From Cutibacterium porci (GTDB lineage Bacteria; Actinomycetota; Actinomycetes; Propionibacteriales; Propionibacteriaceae), in NCBI RefSeq assembly GCF_009696315.1, contig NZ_VUMG01000001.1:248001-312000 (forward strand): 64,000 nucleotides of DNA, given 5' to 3'. A program made the position numbers and the translations under genes. This document shows positions 61,759 to 64,000 of this stretch, in pieces. The notes under the pieces were generated by a model. The model was not told the origin of the DNA, ran no database searches, and saw only the letters and a program-made list of their open reading frames with translations. Every line of letters starts with the position of its first letter. Position 1 is the first letter of the stretch.

Positions 61759-64000
61759 TCACTCGTCTGCGAGTGCCTCCGTCGGAACTGCCTTAGCAGC
61801 CCGCCTGCCCGGCAACACCGAGGCCAAGCATGCGGCCACCAGGCAGATCGCGATGAGACCGAGGGTCCACGGCCAATCAATCGAGAAGTGTACGGGGACG
61901 GTTTCTGAGGCGACCCGGAACACCGACCGGATGCCCAGCCAGGCGAAGTAGAACCCAGCAACCATCCCGACGATGACACCGACCATTCCGACTTGAATCG
62001 ACTCGTACAGCAGCATTAACCTCAGCCCGCGTCGCTGCATGCCCATCGCTCGCAGTAGCGCAGACTCTCGACGCCGCTCCAACACTGACAGACTCAACGT
62101 ATTGGCCACCCCGATGAGGGCGATAAGCACCGCCACACCCAGCAGCGCCGTCATGACCACCAGCAGGGCCTTGAGAATCAACTCGACGATGCCGCCGATG
62201 AGAGCGCCTCCACCGATGGACAAATGTTGCGAATCGAGGTTTGGAATAGACATCATGACCGTCAGAGCCGGGGCGAGATTGCTGCGGTCATCCAGGTGGA
62301 CCCAGATAGATTGGTCACTCACGGAAGGGACGATCCTGCTCAGGTCCTCCTGACTGACCACGACGTCGATTCCATCGAGCCCGTGAGCCTCCTTGACAGT
62401 GAGAGTCACTTTGCCCTTGGAAGAGGTGAAGGTCATGGTCTTCGGCATGGGGTTTAAGGAGGAGGGCACAAGGGCAACCCCTGGCTTCATTTCCTTGGCG
62501 ATCGAGGGTGCTACTTTGGCGATTTCATCAGGATTTCCGGAGAGCACATGGGCTGAAGAGAACTCATCACTGCTCACGAAGCCACCCTTGAGGACGACGG
62601 AGTCCTTGACGTTCGACAGATCACGCACAGTCTTGATAGCTGACGGGTCGAGCGTGCTCGCGGCCACATCGCCGGTATTCGGGTCGATAATGGCGGCGTT
62701 CGTGAAGGTGAGGTCAATGGGGAAGTGCTCGTTGATCTGATCCATGACCGTCGTACGCGTCGTCGAGATGCCTACCTGCAAGGTCACGGACAAGCCGATA
62801 GCCAACATGAGGGCAACCGCAGTGAGAGAAGTACGAGTCGGGTTGCGGTTGGCATTCGAGGTTGACAACCGAGCGGTCGGTCCAAGAGGCCGCAACAGGA
62901 AACCTATGCCACGGATCACCCATGGCACGTAGAGCGGGGTTGCGATGAGCAGCGTCAACGACAGACAGATTGCTGACAGAACCGCCATCACGATGATCGA
63001 CGTGCCGGTCCCGGTAATGGCCTGCACAGATAGCGCGATTCCGGCGACCGCAAGCAGGGAACACACGACGATCCTGGCGGTACCGATGCGGCGCTTCTGT
63101 TCTACTGTCGGTACCGGGCGCAGTGCTTCCAAGGGGGCCACTCGAGTTGCCCGCAGTGCTGGCAGGAAGGACGCCAGCACAGTGATGATGACGCCGATGA
63201 GGAACTCGACGATGATGTCACGCCATGGCCATGCCAACCCGAAGGCTAAGGCTCCGGTGTATGCCGCTCCTGCGACGGTGAGCAGGATGCCGAGGATAAC
63301 CCCCAGCGTCGATCCGATGACGCCGAGCACGATCGCTTCAGCGAGAACGCGTCGTCGTACCTGGCCGCTCGATGCTCCGATGGCCCTCATGAGGCCGATT
63401 TGACGGCGTCGTTGCGCCAACAAGATGAGGAACGTCGTTGTGATGATGATCGCTCCCACCAGCAGGGCGACGGCACCAAAGATCATGAGCATGTACTTGG
63501 TGACGTCGAAGTCCGTGGTGAGACGATTGATGGTGTTCTTCTGGAACGAGCTAGCCGTCGAGATTGTGGCGTCGCCGTTGCCCTTATTGAACTGCGGCGC
63601 GTCCTTGACCTGGGGCATCGACTTTTCGAGGTTGGTAACGAGCTGTTCCGGTTTGGTGCCCGCCGTGGCCTTCACGACCCAGGTGGTGGGGGTTTGGGTG
63701 GGAAGCTGGCCAACGTAAGCCGGAGCGGTTTGCAAAGCTGTGGGGTCGTCGGTGATGCCTACGACCTTGAGGTTCTTGCCGCTGAATTCGACGGTATCGC
63801 CGATGGTGGCGTGGAGTCGCTCAGCTGCGTCCTGAGACAACGCAACCTCGTCGGCCTTCGACGGCCAGGCTCCGTCCTTGACTGTCGACCAGCGGAAAGG
63901 CTCTGCCGGAACCTGGTGGAGGTCGATCATCGCTGAATTGTGATCGTGGGAAACCGGCATGGAGGTCGACAGCACAGGATCAACGGCCTCGACCCCATCA
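61759..64000 (-). CDS. FtsX/MacB-type ABC transporter permease (5' end outside window)
   Basis: At least 747 residues; the frame stays open to the window edge, so the N-terminus is missing. The visible part starts in a MacB-like extracytoplasmic domain. Then comes one FtsX block with three membrane segments (near residues 128-285 of the visible part), a central pair, a second extracytoplasmic domain and a C-terminal FtsX block (ALLRAMGMQRRGLRLMLLYES). Such two-block permeases work with a small ATPase, probably encoded upstream, in export of lipids or antimicrobial peptides. Ends in AKAVPTEALADE. Confidence 0.9.
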   Translation of the reverse strand, partial: DGVEAVDPVLSTSMPVSHDHNSAMIDLHQVPAEPFRWSTVKDGAWPSKADEVALSQDAAERLHATIGDTVEFSGKNLKVVGITDDPTALQTAPAYVGQLPTQTPTTWVVKATAGTKPEQLVTNLEKSMPQVKDAPQFNKGNGDATISTASSFQKNTINRLTTDFDVTKYMLMIFGAVALLVGAIIITTTFLILLAQRRRQIGLMRAIGASSGQVRRRVLAEAIVLGVIGSTLGVILGILLTVAGAAYTGALAFGLAWPWRDIIVEFLIGVIITVLASFLPALRATRVAPLEALRPVPTVEQKRRIGTARIVVCSLLAVAGIALSVQAITGTGTSIIVMAVLSAICLSLTLLIATPLYVPWVIRGIGFLLRPLGPTARLSTSNANRNPTRTSLTAVALMLAIGLSVTLQVGISTTRTTVMDQINEHFPIDLTFTNAAIIDPNTGDVAASTLDPSAIKTVRDLSNVKDSVVLKGGFVSSDEFSSAHVLSGNPDEIAKVAPSIAKEMKPGVALVPSSLNPMPKTMTFTSSKGKVTLTVKEAHGLDGIDVVVSQEDLSRIVPSVSDQSIWVHLDDRSNLAPALTVMMSIPNLDSQHLSIGGGALIGGIVELILKALLVVMTALLGVAVLIALIGVANTLSLSVLERRRESALLRAMGMQRRGLRLMLLYESIQVGMVGVIVGMVAGFYFAWLGIRSVFRVASETVPVHFSIDWPWTLGLIAICLVAACLASVLPGRRAAKAVPTEALADE

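Noticed and set aside
1-64000. Search for CRISPR arrays, rRNA genes and prophage
   Set aside because: No regularly spaced direct repeats, no rRNA-like sequence and no phage structural genes were seen; the only tRNA found is Ile(GAT).

Overview
The window looks like the first 64 kb of a Cutibacterium (formerly Propionibacterium) chromosome, most likely C. acnes or a close relative. It begins at dnaA, runs through the classical actinobacterial origin order (dnaA, oriC, dnaN, recF, a DciA-type gene, gyrB, gyrA, a DUF3566 membrane gene), and has moderately high GC. The assignment rests on gene order and protein character; no database was searched.

Layout. 1-12.9 kb is the replication core, with a DUF6226 gene, a decayed ABC ATPase fragment and a mannose-6-phosphate isomerase gene inserted. 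13-20.4 kb holds an L-lactate/malate dehydrogenase-like gene and a tight ribose operon (rbsR-A-C-B-K-D) with a LacI-type palindromic operator. A relic of a second ribose-binding-protein gene lies upstream of it. 20.4-25.9 kb has tRNA-Ile(GAT), a guanidine-III-type riboswitch in front of an SMR (Gdx/SugE) exporter gene, an MFS exporter and a sugar ABC importer without its own ATPase. 25.8-30.3 kb is a decay zone. A small operon here is broken by an IS110-family element, a nonsense codon and a frameshift, and there are further unclear fragments. 30.3-38.3 kb has an M20 amidohydrolase/MHS transporter pair, an amino-acid ABC transporter whose binding protein and permease are fused, a histidinol-phosphate-type aminotransferase, a patatin-like lipase and a lipoprotein. 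38.4-47.1 kb is a Tad/Flp pilus (type IVb) assembly locus, ending in a 911-residue LysM-BTAD membrane protein. 47.1-52.1 kb has another MFS gene and an AT-richer GntR-PTS IIA-IIB-IIC operon of ascorbate type that looks acquired. 52.3-54 kb is formate-tetrahydrofolate ligase. 54.1-59.7 kb is a sulfated-sugar uptake operon (binding protein, two permeases, sulfatase) with a divergently oriented LacI regulator site. The window ends with small unknown genes, a sigma-like protein and the C-terminal part of an FtsX/MacB-type permease cut by the window edge.

How the parts fit. The accessory genes are mostly uptake systems for host-derived sugars, amino acids and sulfated or N-acylated compounds, plus a surface pilus, as expected of a skin commensal. 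The items most worth a second look are two clusters of DnaA boxes far from oriC (one upstream of the pilus operon, one inside its tadB gene), a serine at the Gly81-equivalent of the GyrA quinolone region, a candidate bridge RNA in the IS110 element with a 10-nt match to its own insertion junction, the rbsB relic, and a 31-nt palindrome upstream of an MFS gene.
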